A DNA stretch of 64,000 nucleotides from Clostridiales bacterium (GTDB lineage Bacteria > Bacillota > Clostridia > Christensenellales > Aristaeellaceae): NCBI GenBank assembly GCA_015056255.1, contig SVGP01000001.1, positions 1 to 64,000 on the forward strand, given 5' to 3'. Position 1 is the first letter of the stretch; each line of letters begins with the position of its first letter. The notes under the pieces are model-generated. The model saw only the letters and a list, made by a program, of their open reading frames with translations, searched no databases and was not told where the DNA came from. A program made the position numbers and the translations under genes. Shown one piece after another: positions 48,562 to 57,799 of the stretch.

Positions 48562-49941
48562 CTATCTTTCAGGGCACCCCAGTTCCTTCAGGTGCCTTCC
48601 GATATGCTTATAAAGCGCCTCGGCGTATTCCTCCTCATGCGCGCGCCAAAGCGCGTAGAGTCTGTCTCGGAAAACGCTGTTTCCGTTTTCGTCCTTTAAC
48701 GACAGAATCAGGCCGTAAGTGATGTGAATAAGCTGTCTTGCGTCGTCATTTTCGAAAAGACCCTGAAGCTGTTCATCCGAAAGCGTATCGAGCGGCGGCA
48801 CCTTGCTTAAATCGGTCGTCACGTGATAATACTTTGTGGCTTCGTCAAACGCTTCAAACGCATATGCGTGGATTTCCCGGTAAAGCGCTGGATCGCATTT
48901 GGCGACAATGCGCATCGCTTCAAGCCAATTGGTGCCAGCGGTTTTTACGTGATAATGCTGAAGCGTGTTTTTTCCAACCGACGGGAACACGGAGAACTTG
49001 TCCGATCCCGAATGCACGCTCACCTTGTGCCCAAACACACGCGCAATCGCCGCATGCACCTTCATTTCAGCATCAAATTCATTGACGTCGCCGATGTAAT
49101 CGATGCCCTTCTGGAATTCGCCGATGAAGCGGGGCGCGATAGTCATGAACTTTACGCCGCGCCTTTGAAGCTCGCTGGCTACAAAATAATGCTCCTGGGG
49201 CTTCGTGGGCGTTCCGGTTTCGTCGATGGAGATTTCAAATTCCGCCTTGTATTTTCCGCCCTTCAAAAACTGATCGTACATCTTGACTGCAAAATCCAAA
49301 GCGTCTCCGTAAATGCCTTTGACTCTGTCAAGCTCCGATTTGGTGAAGGCGATTTCGTTTCCTTCAACGTCGAAGGTTTTCCCAAGATATATATCGTCCA
49401 CATTCTGGCTGTACGCGCCCAAAGCGTCCGCATGAATGTGGTCGGACAGATCCAGCGTGATCATGGTAAATCCGAGGGACAAAGCATACTCGATATCCTC
49501 CGGCTTTTTCAGATGGTCGCCGTCCGCGCCGAAGCCATGCGTGAAGTTTTCGCGAAACACATAAAGGCTCGCCGCGTCCAGAACATCCTCATACGTTCTG
49601 CCCGTAAGATTCAGTTCGCGGATCGACTGCTGGGCCAAAACCGGCGTCGCGTCGTATTTTTCAAACACGCGAAGATGACCCGGCGCGGCAATACCCAGCC
49701 TGTCGCCAACGCCCACAGTTCTGTCTCTGTTCAGAACCGGAACCGGCGCGGTGAAGGGAAAAAGCTCGCGCAGCCGGTTCATCACCTGATGATCAATTTT
49801 AATCACGTTTAAGCCTTCGTCGCCACCAAAATAAGGTTTTCCTCCGCAAACAAGCACGTCGCGCCCGTCTTTTTCGGCGAGATATACCACTGCCCCGTCA
49901 AGATCATGGCGGGATTTTTCATACACCCTTGTAAACTCCAT
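48562..49941 (-). CDS. uxaE: D-tagaturonate epimerase (UxaE family)
   Basis: A 459-residue metal-dependent epimerase that converts D-tagaturonate to D-fructuronate in galacturonate (pectin) breakdown. It matches the Thermotoga UxaE pattern: TVGVGDRLGIAAPGHLR near residue 61, PVLAQQSIRELNLTGRTYEDVLD, GFGADGDHLKKPEDI near 140, ITLDLSDHIHAD, and KVSVHSGSDKFSVFPSVGK near 310. The start at 49941 is favoured by AAGGGCG upstream; ATG at 49959 has no site. Own promoter, divergent from the Lhr-type helicase. Confidence 0.85.
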   Translation of the reverse strand: MEFTRVYEKSRHDLDGAVVYLAEKDGRDVLVCGGKPYFGGDEGLNVIKIDHQVMNRLRELFPFTAPVPVLNRDRTVGVGDRLGIAAPGHLRVFEKYDATPVLAQQSIRELNLTGRTYEDVLDAASLYVFRENFTHGFGADGDHLKKPEDIEYALSLGFTMITLDLSDHIHADALGAYSQNVDDIYLGKTFDVEGNEIAFTKSELDRVKGIYGDALDFAVKMYDQFLKGGKYKAEFEISIDETGTPTKPQEHYFVASELQRRGVKFMTIAPRFIGEFQKGIDYIGDVNEFDAEMKVHAAIARVFGHKVSVHSGSDKFSVFPSVGKNTLQHYHVKTAGTNWLEAMRIVAKCDPALYREIHAYAFEAFDEATKYYHVTTDLSKVPPLDTLSDEQLQGLFENDDARQLIHITYGLILSLKDENGNSVFRDRLYALWRAHEEEYAEALYKHIGRHLKELGCPER

Positions 49942-49980
49942 CCGTTTCACGCCCTTCATGATTAATTTCTGTTTTCTTTA

Positions 49981-50009
49981 AGTATATTGCTTTTTGGCGC
50001 GTTTTTCAA
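49981..50009 (-). promoter_or_regulatory. Promoter of the epimerase gene
   Basis: TTGAAA (50009-50004), 17-base spacer, TATACT (49986-49981) on the minus strand. Confidence 0.65.
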
Positions 50010-50014
50010 GGGAT

Positions 50015-50044
50015 TTGACACATCTGCAGGCGGTAAAGTATAAT
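50015..50044 (+). promoter_or_regulatory. Promoter of the Lhr-type helicase gene
   Basis: TTGACA (50015-50020), 18-base spacer, TATAAT (50039-50044); divergent from the epimerase promoter with only five bases between the -35 boxes. Confidence 0.8.
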
Positions 50045-50077
50045 ATAGCATACAAAAAGCCATTGGGAGGCAAGCGC

Positions 50078-53000
50078 ATGCAAACGATCTTCACGCAAAA
50101 AACGGTCGACTGGTTTTTATCCTCCGTGGGAACGCCCACATTGGCGCAGTCCCTCGCCTTTCGCGCCGTATCTTCCGGAAAAGACGTGCTCGTTTCCTCC
50201 CCCACCGGAAGCGGAAAGACGCTGGCCGCGTTTCTCTATTTTCTGGACGGCTATTTAAGACGCGCCAAAAATGAAACGCTTCCCGATGAAACCGAAATTC
50301 TCTACATAACCCCCTTAAAAGCGCTTGGAAACGACATTGAGAAAAACCTTTCGCGCCCGCTCACCGGGCTTGGACTTAAAAATATCGTAAGAACCGCCAT
50401 CCGAAACGGCGACACCACACCAAGCCAAAGGCAGGCCATTCTAAGAAAGCCCCCGCACATTTTAATCACAACGCCCGAAAGCCTTTTCCTGCTTTTGTCC
50501 TCCGCATCCGGGCAGCGACTCCTTAAAACAGTAAAGCACGTGATTCTGGATGAATTCCATGCGACAATCTCCACCAAGCGCGGCGCTCACATGATGCTGT
50601 CGCTTGCGCGTCTAGACGCGCTTTGCGGGCGCAGAATTCAAAAAATCGCGCTTTCCGCCACGATTTCGCCGCTTGAAACGGCGGCAAAAATTCTGTCGGG
50701 CGAAAACGAATGCGAAATCATCGCGCCCGAAATTGAAAAGAAAACCGAACTTACCGTGGACACAGCCGTCCCGGATATGCGCATTCTCCCCGAAAACAGC
50801 ATCTGGCCCCATCTGGCCGACCGCGTGACGGAAGCGACCAAGGATTCCAGATGCGTGCTTGCGTTTTTAGAAGGGCGCGCCAGCTGCGAACGGCTTGCCG
50901 CCAAGATCAACGAACGCGCGGGCGAAGTCATCGCGCGAACGCACCACGGCTGCGTATCCAAAGAGCAGCGCCTCGAGGCTGAGCAGATGCTCAAAAGCGG
51001 CGAACTTCGCGTGATGGCAGCCACTTCTTCCATGGAGCTGGGCATCGACGTGGGCGATATCGATCTGGTTGTGCAGATTGCCTCCCCCTTCTCCGTGTCC
51101 TCGCTTCTGCAGCGTTTAGGCCGCGCGGGCCACGCGCCGGGACGCGTGAGCCGCATGCGCATTTATTCCAAAACCACGCAGGACACGCTTTTCTGCGCGC
51201 TCACTGCAAAGGCTGCGACAGACAAGAAAATCGAGCCCATTCTGGAAATGGAAAAGCCGCTTGACCTATTGTGCCAGCATCTGGTTTCGATGGCGGCGAC
51301 AGGCGAATATACCGTAAATGAAGCCACAAACATTCTCAAAAAAGCGTGGGCGTACAGAAGTCTTTCAGTCGATAGGGTCAGATCTGCGCTTTCCATGCTC
51401 GCGGGCGACTACGAGCACGCGTTGGATCGGCCCGTTCGCGCAAGAATCCTATACGACCGCATCCACGATACCTTTAAAGGTGACAAATACACATCCCTCC
51501 TCGCCCTCTCCTCCGGCGGCACGATTCCGGACAGGGGCTGGTACGCCGTTTACACGCAGGACGGCACGCGTTTGGGCGAATTGGACGAAGAATACGTGTT
51601 TGAAGCGCGGCTGGGCGACAAATTCATGCTGGGCGCGTTCCCATGGGTGATTGTAAACATCACGCGCGACAAAGTGATCGTCGAAAAAACCACGCCGGCC
51701 GGCGCAGCCTCCCCTTTCTGGAAGGGCGACGGCGGCATGCGCTTTTATGAAACGGGCGCATATTTCGGATCGCTTCTGCGGGAGATGAATCTGCTTGCGC
51801 TAAGCCACGGAAACGCACTGGATCAATACCTGTCAAACATGCGCCTTACAAAGCCCGCCGCCGAGACGGTAAAGCGCGTGATCAAAGAGCAGATCGCCGC
51901 CTGCGGAGCCCTTGCAACCGACAGGCGGATTGTGCTTGAGCATTTTTCAGACGAGGCAAGCGACCATCAGATGATGGTGCACTCCGTATTCGGCGGGCGC
52001 GTCAACCGCGCCCTTGGCATGCTCCTTTCAAGGGAGGCCGCCGCGTTAACCGGCATAGACGCACGCGCCTACGACGATGACGACGGCATTCTGATCACAA
52101 TGATCGGCGGGCACGAGGTGCCAAATCATCTTTTATCCAGAATTTCAACAGATCAAATCGAATCTGTTATCGCGTCCGTTCTCCCCTCCACCCCCATGTT
52201 TTCCATTGTTTTCAGGCAGAACGCCCAGCGCGCCATGCTGATGGGCGCAAGAAACGGACGGCGGCTTCCGCTGTGGGTGCAGCGCCTTCGCGCATCGGAA
52301 ACGCTGACGGATGCCATCAAATCGAAAAATCACCCATTGATTCAGGAAACCGTTCGCGAATGCATGACGGATTATCTGGATATGGAGGCGCTGAAGGACG
52401 TGCTGTCCAAAATCCGCACGGGCGAAATTGAGGTTCAGGAAGTATACCTTGACGCGCCCTCCCCCATGAGCCTGAATTTGAGAAGGCAGGCGGAAGCGGA
52501 GCTGATGTACGAAACGGTTATTCCGACAAATGCAAAGCAAATGCCTCAGGAACAGGAATCCCTTTCCATTCTTCCCGAAAAAAACGCGCTTCAGGAAAGC
52601 TTTTCAGGCAAAAAGAAGCCCGAGAACGCAGAGGAAACGCACGCATATCTCATGATGACGGGCGATTTCAGAAGCGGAGATGAAAAACTGAATCTTGCAT
52701 GTCTGGACGAACTGTACGACGCAGGGCGCGTGAAATACATCGAACCGGGACTCTGGATCGCAAGGGAGCATGAAAGCGATTACGAAAGCGCGCTCGTTTA
52801 TGAAGATGAAAACGCGCTTAAAAGAATCGTCCGCCGTCTTGCAAGGTACAAAGGCGCAATCGACGCAGACATTGTTTCCGAAAGATATTTTGTCGATAAA
52901 ATAGCCGCCGAAAACACGATCAATAAGCTTGTTCAGGCGGGCGATCTGATCCCCTTTGAGGATGTGTTTATCCATAAGGACGTTTATTCTGCAGCGCAAA

Positions 53001-54157
53001 GAAAAACGCTTCTCGCGCTCAGATCGCGTGTTGAAACCGTGCCGGGTAGCCATTACGCCGCCGCGCTCCTTTCAAAAGTTCAAAAGACCACCTCTCAAAG
53101 CGCGCAAATGGATTCGGCGCTTAAACAATTGTCCTACGAGCATTTTTCCCCTGAAACCTACGAAAACTGCCTTTTCCCCGCGCGCGTATCCAAATACAGG
53201 CCGAACGTGATCGACGCGGCGCTTTCAAGGGGAAACGCGCAATACACGGTGGATGAAAAATCCCTGTCCGTGTCCTTTCACGCGCCGGAGGACGAGTCGG
53301 ACGCGTTTTTGCCCATGCCAACGGATCTTACCGAAAATGAAACCGCCGTTTTGACCTATCTTCAAAAGCGCGGCGCAAGCTTCGCCAGAAGCATGGCGGG
53401 CGCATGCATAAAAAGCGGCGTGGGAGAAACGCTTTTCTCCCTTTTGCAGCGCGGCCTTGTGCGCTCGGACAGCTTTGCGCCCGTAAGGTATTTAAAGCAT
53501 ACCGAAACCGGCAATCTAAAATCAAACGTGCGTCAGCGCGTTTCGGCTATCGACGCAGGCCGCTGGGAGGCCGTTCGCGTGAAAAAGGAAAAGACGGCGG
53601 AGGAAATTCTCGCTTCCCTTTTTGACCGCTATCTGATCGTTTCCAGGGAAACCGCGTCGGGCGAAAACTGGCAAAATCTTTTATCCGCGCTTCGCAATCT
53701 GGAATACGCGGGTAAGGTCAGGCGCGGATACTTTGTAAAGGGCTTAAGCGGCGCTCAGTTTGTGCGCGAATCGGATTTTGAATCGGTCGTCTATCTTCTA
53801 AAATCCCCTTTCGAAAGCACATGCGTACTGTCCGCCCTCGACCCCATGCAGCCCTACGGTAAAATTCTCCCCCACGCGGATGGAAGGGCGTTTTCGCGCC
53901 TTGCATCCACCGCGGTTGCGCTTCAGGCAGGCATGCCCGTCGCTGTATTTGAAAAAAACGGCGAAGCCATGCGCATTTTTGACGGAGAAAACGCTCAGAA
54001 GGCCGCTTCAGCGTTTGCGGACGCGTTCAAAAATGGCTCCATTTTTCCGCATCTAAAAAAAATCACCGTCAAAAGCTTTGATCCCGCCTATAAAGACGCG
54101 CTGTCGGCATGCGGCTTTCAGAGCGATATGATGTACATGACGCTATTCAAAATGTAG
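50078..54157 (+). CDS. Lhr-type large superfamily 2 helicase
   Basis: A 1359-residue ATP-dependent helicase. Walker A SPTGSGKT (41-48), motif Ia ITPLKAL, TTPESLFLLL, a DEFH box (instead of DEVH) near 161, SAT near 195, and motif VI LLQRLGRAGHAPG near 350, with SSMELGIDVGDIDLVVQ before it, all fit the Lhr group. After the core come a winged-helix/DEAD-associated domain (about 430-800) and a long C-terminal part with further winged helices as in Lhr-CTD. Lhr proteins act in DNA repair. Start at 50078 is set by TTGGGAGG. It stands alone behind its own promoter. Confidence 0.88.
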   Translation: MQTIFTQKTVDWFLSSVGTPTLAQSLAFRAVSSGKDVLVSSPTGSGKTLAAFLYFLDGYLRRAKNETLPDETEILYITPLKALGNDIEKNLSRPLTGLGLKNIVRTAIRNGDTTPSQRQAILRKPPHILITTPESLFLLLSSASGQRLLKTVKHVILDEFHATISTKRGAHMMLSLARLDALCGRRIQKIALSATISPLETAAKILSGENECEIIAPEIEKKTELTVDTAVPDMRILPENSIWPHLADRVTEATKDSRCVLAFLEGRASCERLAAKINERAGEVIARTHHGCVSKEQRLEAEQMLKSGELRVMAATSSMELGIDVGDIDLVVQIASPFSVSSLLQRLGRAGHAPGRVSRMRIYSKTTQDTLFCALTAKAATDKKIEPILEMEKPLDLLCQHLVSMAATGEYTVNEATNILKKAWAYRSLSVDRVRSALSMLAGDYEHALDRPVRARILYDRIHDTFKGDKYTSLLALSSGGTIPDRGWYAVYTQDGTRLGELDEEYVFEARLGDKFMLGAFPWVIVNITRDKVIVEKTTPAGAASPFWKGDGGMRFYETGAYFGSLLREMNLLALSHGNALDQYLSNMRLTKPAAETVKRVIKEQIAACGALATDRRIVLEHFSDEASDHQMMVHSVFGGRVNRALGMLLSREAAALTGIDARAYDDDDGILITMIGGHEVPNHLLSRISTDQIESVIASVLPSTPMFSIVFRQNAQRAMLMGARNGRRLPLWVQRLRASETLTDAIKSKNHPLIQETVRECMTDYLDMEALKDVLSKIRTGEIEVQEVYLDAPSPMSLNLRRQAEAELMYETVIPTNAKQMPQEQESLSILPEKNALQESFSGKKKPENAEETHAYLMMTGDFRSGDEKLNLACLDELYDAGRVKYIEPGLWIAREHESDYESALVYEDENALKRIVRRLARYKGAIDADIVSERYFVDKIAAENTINKLVQAGDLIPFEDVFIHKDVYSAAQRKTLLALRSRVETVPGSHYAAALLSKVQKTTSQSAQMDSALKQLSYEHFSPETYENCLFPARVSKYRPNVIDAALSRGNAQYTVDEKSLSVSFHAPEDESDAFLPMPTDLTENETAVLTYLQKRGASFARSMAGACIKSGVGETLFSLLQRGLVRSDSFAPVRYLKHTETGNLKSNVRQRVSAIDAGRWEAVRVKKEKTAEEILASLFDRYLIVSRETASGENWQNLLSALRNLEYAGKVRRGYFVKGLSGAQFVRESDFESVVYLLKSPFESTCVLSALDPMQPYGKILPHADGRAFSRLASTAVALQAGMPVAVFEKNGEAMRIFDGENAQKAASAFADAFKNGSIFPHLKKITVKSFDPAYKDALSACGFQSDMMYMTLFKM

Positions 54158-54237
54158 CCGGCGCATCCTTCACGCTTGTAAGTTTTACTGATTTATGATA
54201 TTATAATATGACCATTTATACATAGGAGAAGTGAGCC

Positions 54238-55686
54238 ATGTCGTTTTGCGCATTTGCAGGCCGGGACGCGATGTTCGGAATCACCCCCGTTGAAAACATG
54301 TTTATCCTCGAATACATGCCCGGCGCGACGGGCGATTTCGTGCGCGTATATCTGTACGGCCTCATGCTGTGCCATCATCCCGAGATGGACGAGGGCATCG
54401 ACGGCATGGCCCGAGCCCTTCGCATCGAAACCGACACCATAATAAGCGCCTACCGCTATTGGGAAAGGGAGGGGCTGGTTGCCAGGATGACCGACAATCC
54501 CCCGACCTACGAGTATCTGTCTCTCAGCAGCATGACCAGACAGGCCGAGCCTCTGGACGAGGTATACAAATACAAAAATTTCAACCGGGAGCTTCAAAAC
54601 GCGCTGCCAGGCATGGTTTTGGACAGCCATGAATACCGAATCGCCAACGAATGGCTGGATATTTTAAATCTCCCCGAAGACGTGGTTTTGTACCTTGTTC
54701 ACACGGAGATCGCCAAAAGGGGCAAAAAACTGCCCGCGCCCAGAACCCTTTTTAAGCATCTGGACGAAACGGCTACCCTGTGGGCAAACGAAGGCATTTA
54801 TTCCATCGACCAGGCAGAGGAATTCGTAGCGAAATCCGGCGCGGCGTATCAGAATGCCAAAGCCGTCATCAAGCAGTTCGGACAGACGCGAAATCCCACA
54901 AAGGACGAAATCGCGCTTTCCGAAAAATGGATGAATGAATGGAATCTGCCGCTTGATGCAATCATCGCCGCGTGCGCGGACACGGTCAAGGGCGCGGTTC
55001 CCTCCTTCGGCTATCTGGACAAAATCTTAATGAGCAGGGTTTCAAGCGAAGACAAAGCGGACGAAGCGCGCGAAAAGGTCAAAATCCTTTTGTCCCACCT
55101 TGGAACCGCTTCACGCCCCACGCAGGCGCATCTTTCGGCCTATCAGTCGTTCATCGAAGCGGGCTTCGACTTCCCCGCCATCGAGCAGGCGGCGATTCTG
55201 TGCGGCGAAAACAACCGAAGGACGTTTGAGGATATTCAAAGAAAGCTCGACCAATGGAAGAAGATGGGCGTGACCACCCTTGCCGAGATCGAGGAGGAGC
55301 GCCGCATTCAAAAGCAGTATACAGACATCACCTTATCCATCTTCGAAAAATGCGGAATCGACAGAAAGGTTGTCAAAAGCGACATCTCTCAGGTGCGCAT
55401 CTGGACGGCTTTAATCGAGCTGGACGCGGTTTTATACGCCGCCGAATGCGCTTTTGGAACCGACGCGCCCATGAAATACATCAATAAGCTCATCGTTTCC
55501 TGGAGCGCCAAGGGCATCAAAACCCTGGACGCCGCCCAGAAGGAATACGCGCTTCACAGGTTAGAGGGCGCACAAAAGCAGGAAAATACCAAAACACCCG
55601 CCTATCAGCAAAGAAATGTGACCGACGATGAATTTGAACACGGATTCTATGTAGACGTTATGAACAGAAAGAGGGCAGATCAATGA
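54238..55686 (+). CDS. DnaD-domain primosome protein
   Basis: A 482-residue protein. The N-terminal winged helix (about 10-100, including LALRIETDTIISAYRYWEREGLV) and one or more DnaD/phage-associated domains (about 120-290, with IANEWLDILNLPEDVVLYLVHTEIAK and SEKWMNEWNLPLDAIIAACADT) are visible; the DnaD motif seems to repeat a third time near 290-350. It helps load the replicative helicase with DnaI, which follows with an ATGA-type overlap. Start behind ATAGGAGAAG. Confidence 0.85.
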   Translation: MSFCAFAGRDAMFGITPVENMFILEYMPGATGDFVRVYLYGLMLCHHPEMDEGIDGMARALRIETDTIISAYRYWEREGLVARMTDNPPTYEYLSLSSMTRQAEPLDEVYKYKNFNRELQNALPGMVLDSHEYRIANEWLDILNLPEDVVLYLVHTEIAKRGKKLPAPRTLFKHLDETATLWANEGIYSIDQAEEFVAKSGAAYQNAKAVIKQFGQTRNPTKDEIALSEKWMNEWNLPLDAIIAACADTVKGAVPSFGYLDKILMSRVSSEDKADEAREKVKILLSHLGTASRPTQAHLSAYQSFIEAGFDFPAIEQAAILCGENNRRTFEDIQRKLDQWKKMGVTTLAEIEEERRIQKQYTDITLSIFEKCGIDRKVVKSDISQVRIWTALIELDAVLYAAECAFGTDAPMKYINKLIVSWSAKGIKTLDAAQKEYALHRLEGAQKQENTKTPAYQQRNVTDDEFEHGFYVDVMNRKRADQ

Positions 55687-56666
55687 CGCGCGAGGAAGCC
55701 ATCAAAATCGCCCGGGAAGAATACGAGCGCATGCGCACAGATGAATTAAACGCCCTTAAAAGGCGCGAAGACGAAGCGTGCATGAAGAACAGCGAAATCC
55801 GCTCGCTTCTAAACGCGCGCGCCGCGCTTCCCATGCGCGCACTGCGCCTTGCCATGAACAATCCCGGGGGCGCAAAGGCCGTGTCCGAGAAAATGCGCGA
55901 GGAAGGCCTTGCAATCAATGCCGAAATCCGCCGTCGTCTTGTAAGCGCGGGTTTTCCGGAAGACCATCTTAAAATGCACTACGCCTGTCCCGTCTGCAAA
56001 GACAGCGGATACACAAGCGACATGCCGCCAGTGATGTGCGAATGCTTTCAGAAAAAAATCCACTTGCTTCAACGGGACGCGCACATTGTGAGCGATTTTG
56101 AAACGCAGAATTTTGAAAAGTACGACGAAAACAGAATTCCAAACGAAATCGTGTACGGCGATGTCACCCAGAGACAGCTGACGGGGCGCATCCGCGATCT
56201 GTGCCTTGAATACGCTAACTGCTTTCCCTATACCTATAAGCCCAACCTTCTTTTAACCGGCGAAGCGGGGCTTGGAAAAACCTTCCTTTTAAGCGCGATT
56301 GCGGAAAAACTCGAATCGCGCGGCTTCTCTCCCGTTTTGATTTCCGCCTACCGTCTGCTTGAAATCATGCGCGAAAAGCATTTTCATATGGATGCGCCCG
56401 GCACGGACTTTGAGTCTCTTCTTGCATGCCCGATTCTGCTGATTGACGATTTAGGCTGCGAGCCGATGCTGAAAAACATCACGCAGGAATACATGTTTGT
56501 GTTAATCAACGAGCGCATCGCCAAAAAGAAGCCGACCGTCATCGCCACCAACATGACGCCTGCGCAGCTTAAGGAACGCTACGGCGAACGCATCATGTCC
56601 CGCATCTGCGACACAAGCGTGTGCGACAGCGTGCGCCTGATGGGAAGGGACTTGAGGCTATGTTAG
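55683..56666 (+). CDS. dnaI: Helicase loader, DnaI/DnaC-like AAA+ ATPase
   Basis: A 327-residue AAA+ protein. N-terminal zinc-binding-like segment CPVCKDSGY...MCEC (about 102-120), Walker A TGEAGLGKT near 196, Walker B ILLIDDLGCEP near 252, sensor-1 ATNMTPAQLKERYGERIMSRI near 286. It delivers the replicative helicase to DNA together with the DnaD protein encoded just upstream. The next gene starts inside its last codons. Confidence 0.88.
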   Translation: MTREEAIKIAREEYERMRTDELNALKRREDEACMKNSEIRSLLNARAALPMRALRLAMNNPGGAKAVSEKMREEGLAINAEIRRRLVSAGFPEDHLKMHYACPVCKDSGYTSDMPPVMCECFQKKIHLLQRDAHIVSDFETQNFEKYDENRIPNEIVYGDVTQRQLTGRIRDLCLEYANCFPYTYKPNLLLTGEAGLGKTFLLSAIAEKLESRGFSPVLISAYRLLEIMREKHFHMDAPGTDFESLLACPILLIDDLGCEPMLKNITQEYMFVLINERIAKKKPTVIATNMTPAQLKERYGERIMSRICDTSVCDSVRLMGRDLRLC

Positions 56667-57175
56667 ATGCGCAAAAGGCCGTCTACGCGTTTTTGGCCGA
56701 AAACAACATTTCCTATCGCCACGCATACCATGCGCGTGTGAGCGCCATTTCGGAATGCGCGCTTGCTGAAAAGCTTCTGGGCGGCTGCATGCCCAAAAAT
56801 CTTTTGCTTGCGCCGAGAAACGAAAGCGCGTATTATCTTTTGATCATGCACCCAGAAAGCGCCTTTAAAACCGGAATTGTGAGTAAGCAGGCGGGATCCT
56901 CCAGGCTTTCGTTTGCCACAGACGAGGCGCTGAACGCGCTTTTTCACACCCATTCCGGCGCGGTCAGCCCGTTCGGTTTTCTGTTCGATACGGAAAAGCG
57001 CGTATCCCTTTTGATTGACAGAAAGCTTCTTTCGGAAGATAAGCTCATCTTCCATCCCCTTGAAAACACTGCCTCCGTCCTTTTGGAAAGGGATGTGTTT
57101 TTAAACGCTTGTCTTCCGCTTCTTGACCGTACGCCGACCTTTATCGATATGCCCGAAATACGAAAGGATACCTGA
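56660..57175 (+). CDS. Prolyl-tRNA editing (YbaK/ProX-type) deacylase
   Basis: A 171-residue single-domain protein of the YbaK/ProX superfamily, which clears mischarged Ala- or Cys-tRNA(Pro). The conserved Lys lies in GGCMPKNLLLAPRN near residue 43, and the HTHSGAVSPFGFL segment near 97 is typical of the ProXp-ala/PrdX branch. ATG at 56660 overlaps the DnaI stop; a GAGG lies just upstream. Confidence 0.82.
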   Translation: MLDAQKAVYAFLAENNISYRHAYHARVSAISECALAEKLLGGCMPKNLLLAPRNESAYYLLIMHPESAFKTGIVSKQAGSSRLSFATDEALNALFHTHSGAVSPFGFLFDTEKRVSLLIDRKLLSEDKLIFHPLENTASVLLERDVFLNACLPLLDRTPTFIDMPEIRKDT

Positions 57176-57763
57176 ATGAAAAACACCAAAGCGCTCAAAA
57201 ACTATATCTATTCGCGTCCCCTCGCCGGAGGAAAGCTGGTTTTATTGGGCGCGCTTGTGATGATGATATGGGCGGGATGGGAATGCATACTTCGCTTTGA
57301 CGCGATGGACGGCATGACCAAGGCGTATATCAATCTGGTAAAAAACAACGATATTCCCTTGAAGGAAGCCGTCAGGACCATCTGGGAAACGCCCGAAGCC
57401 AGACAGGATTGGATGAATCTTCTGATTCTGTCCTCCATCGCGGTCTTTGCGCTGATTCCCTTTTTCCTGAGCCGATATTGGAAGCCGGGCTTTCTGGTGA
57501 TTCCCGCGTGCGCGGTCATCATGCTTTACCATACAAGCGATCTTGTGATCATCAGAACTTTAAACCTTTTTGAAACCGTCAAGTTCGCCTCCGCCGGCGC
57601 GATCATGCTGGGCGAGGGCTTGAATATCACAAACGCGCTTCAAAGAAAACGGCGTTATAAAAAACAGCTGGCGGCAAGCCGGAAGGCCAGTCGCCGCGTA
57701 CCCGCCCACGGTTCTTCGAAAACCCTGATTCCCGAGCACAAAAAACGCGGAATCGGCATGTAA
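57176..57763 (+). CDS. Membrane protein of unknown function
   Basis: A 195-residue protein with about three to four helices (about 20-38, 80-99, 104-123, 135-150) and a strongly basic C-terminal tail (RKRRYKKQ, RKASRR). No family recognised. It starts directly after the editing-protein stop (TGA-ATG) and is 36 bases from trkA, so it is co-transcribed with both. Confidence 0.6.
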   Translation: MKNTKALKNYIYSRPLAGGKLVLLGALVMMIWAGWECILRFDAMDGMTKAYINLVKNNDIPLKEAVRTIWETPEARQDWMNLLILSSIAVFALIPFFLSRYWKPGFLVIPACAVIMLYHTSDLVIIRTLNLFETVKFASAGAIMLGEGLNITNALQRKRRYKKQLAASRKASRRVPAHGSSKTLIPEHKKRGIGM

Positions 57764-57799
57764 TCACATAAAAACATTAAAAGAGGGATCAATCCGACT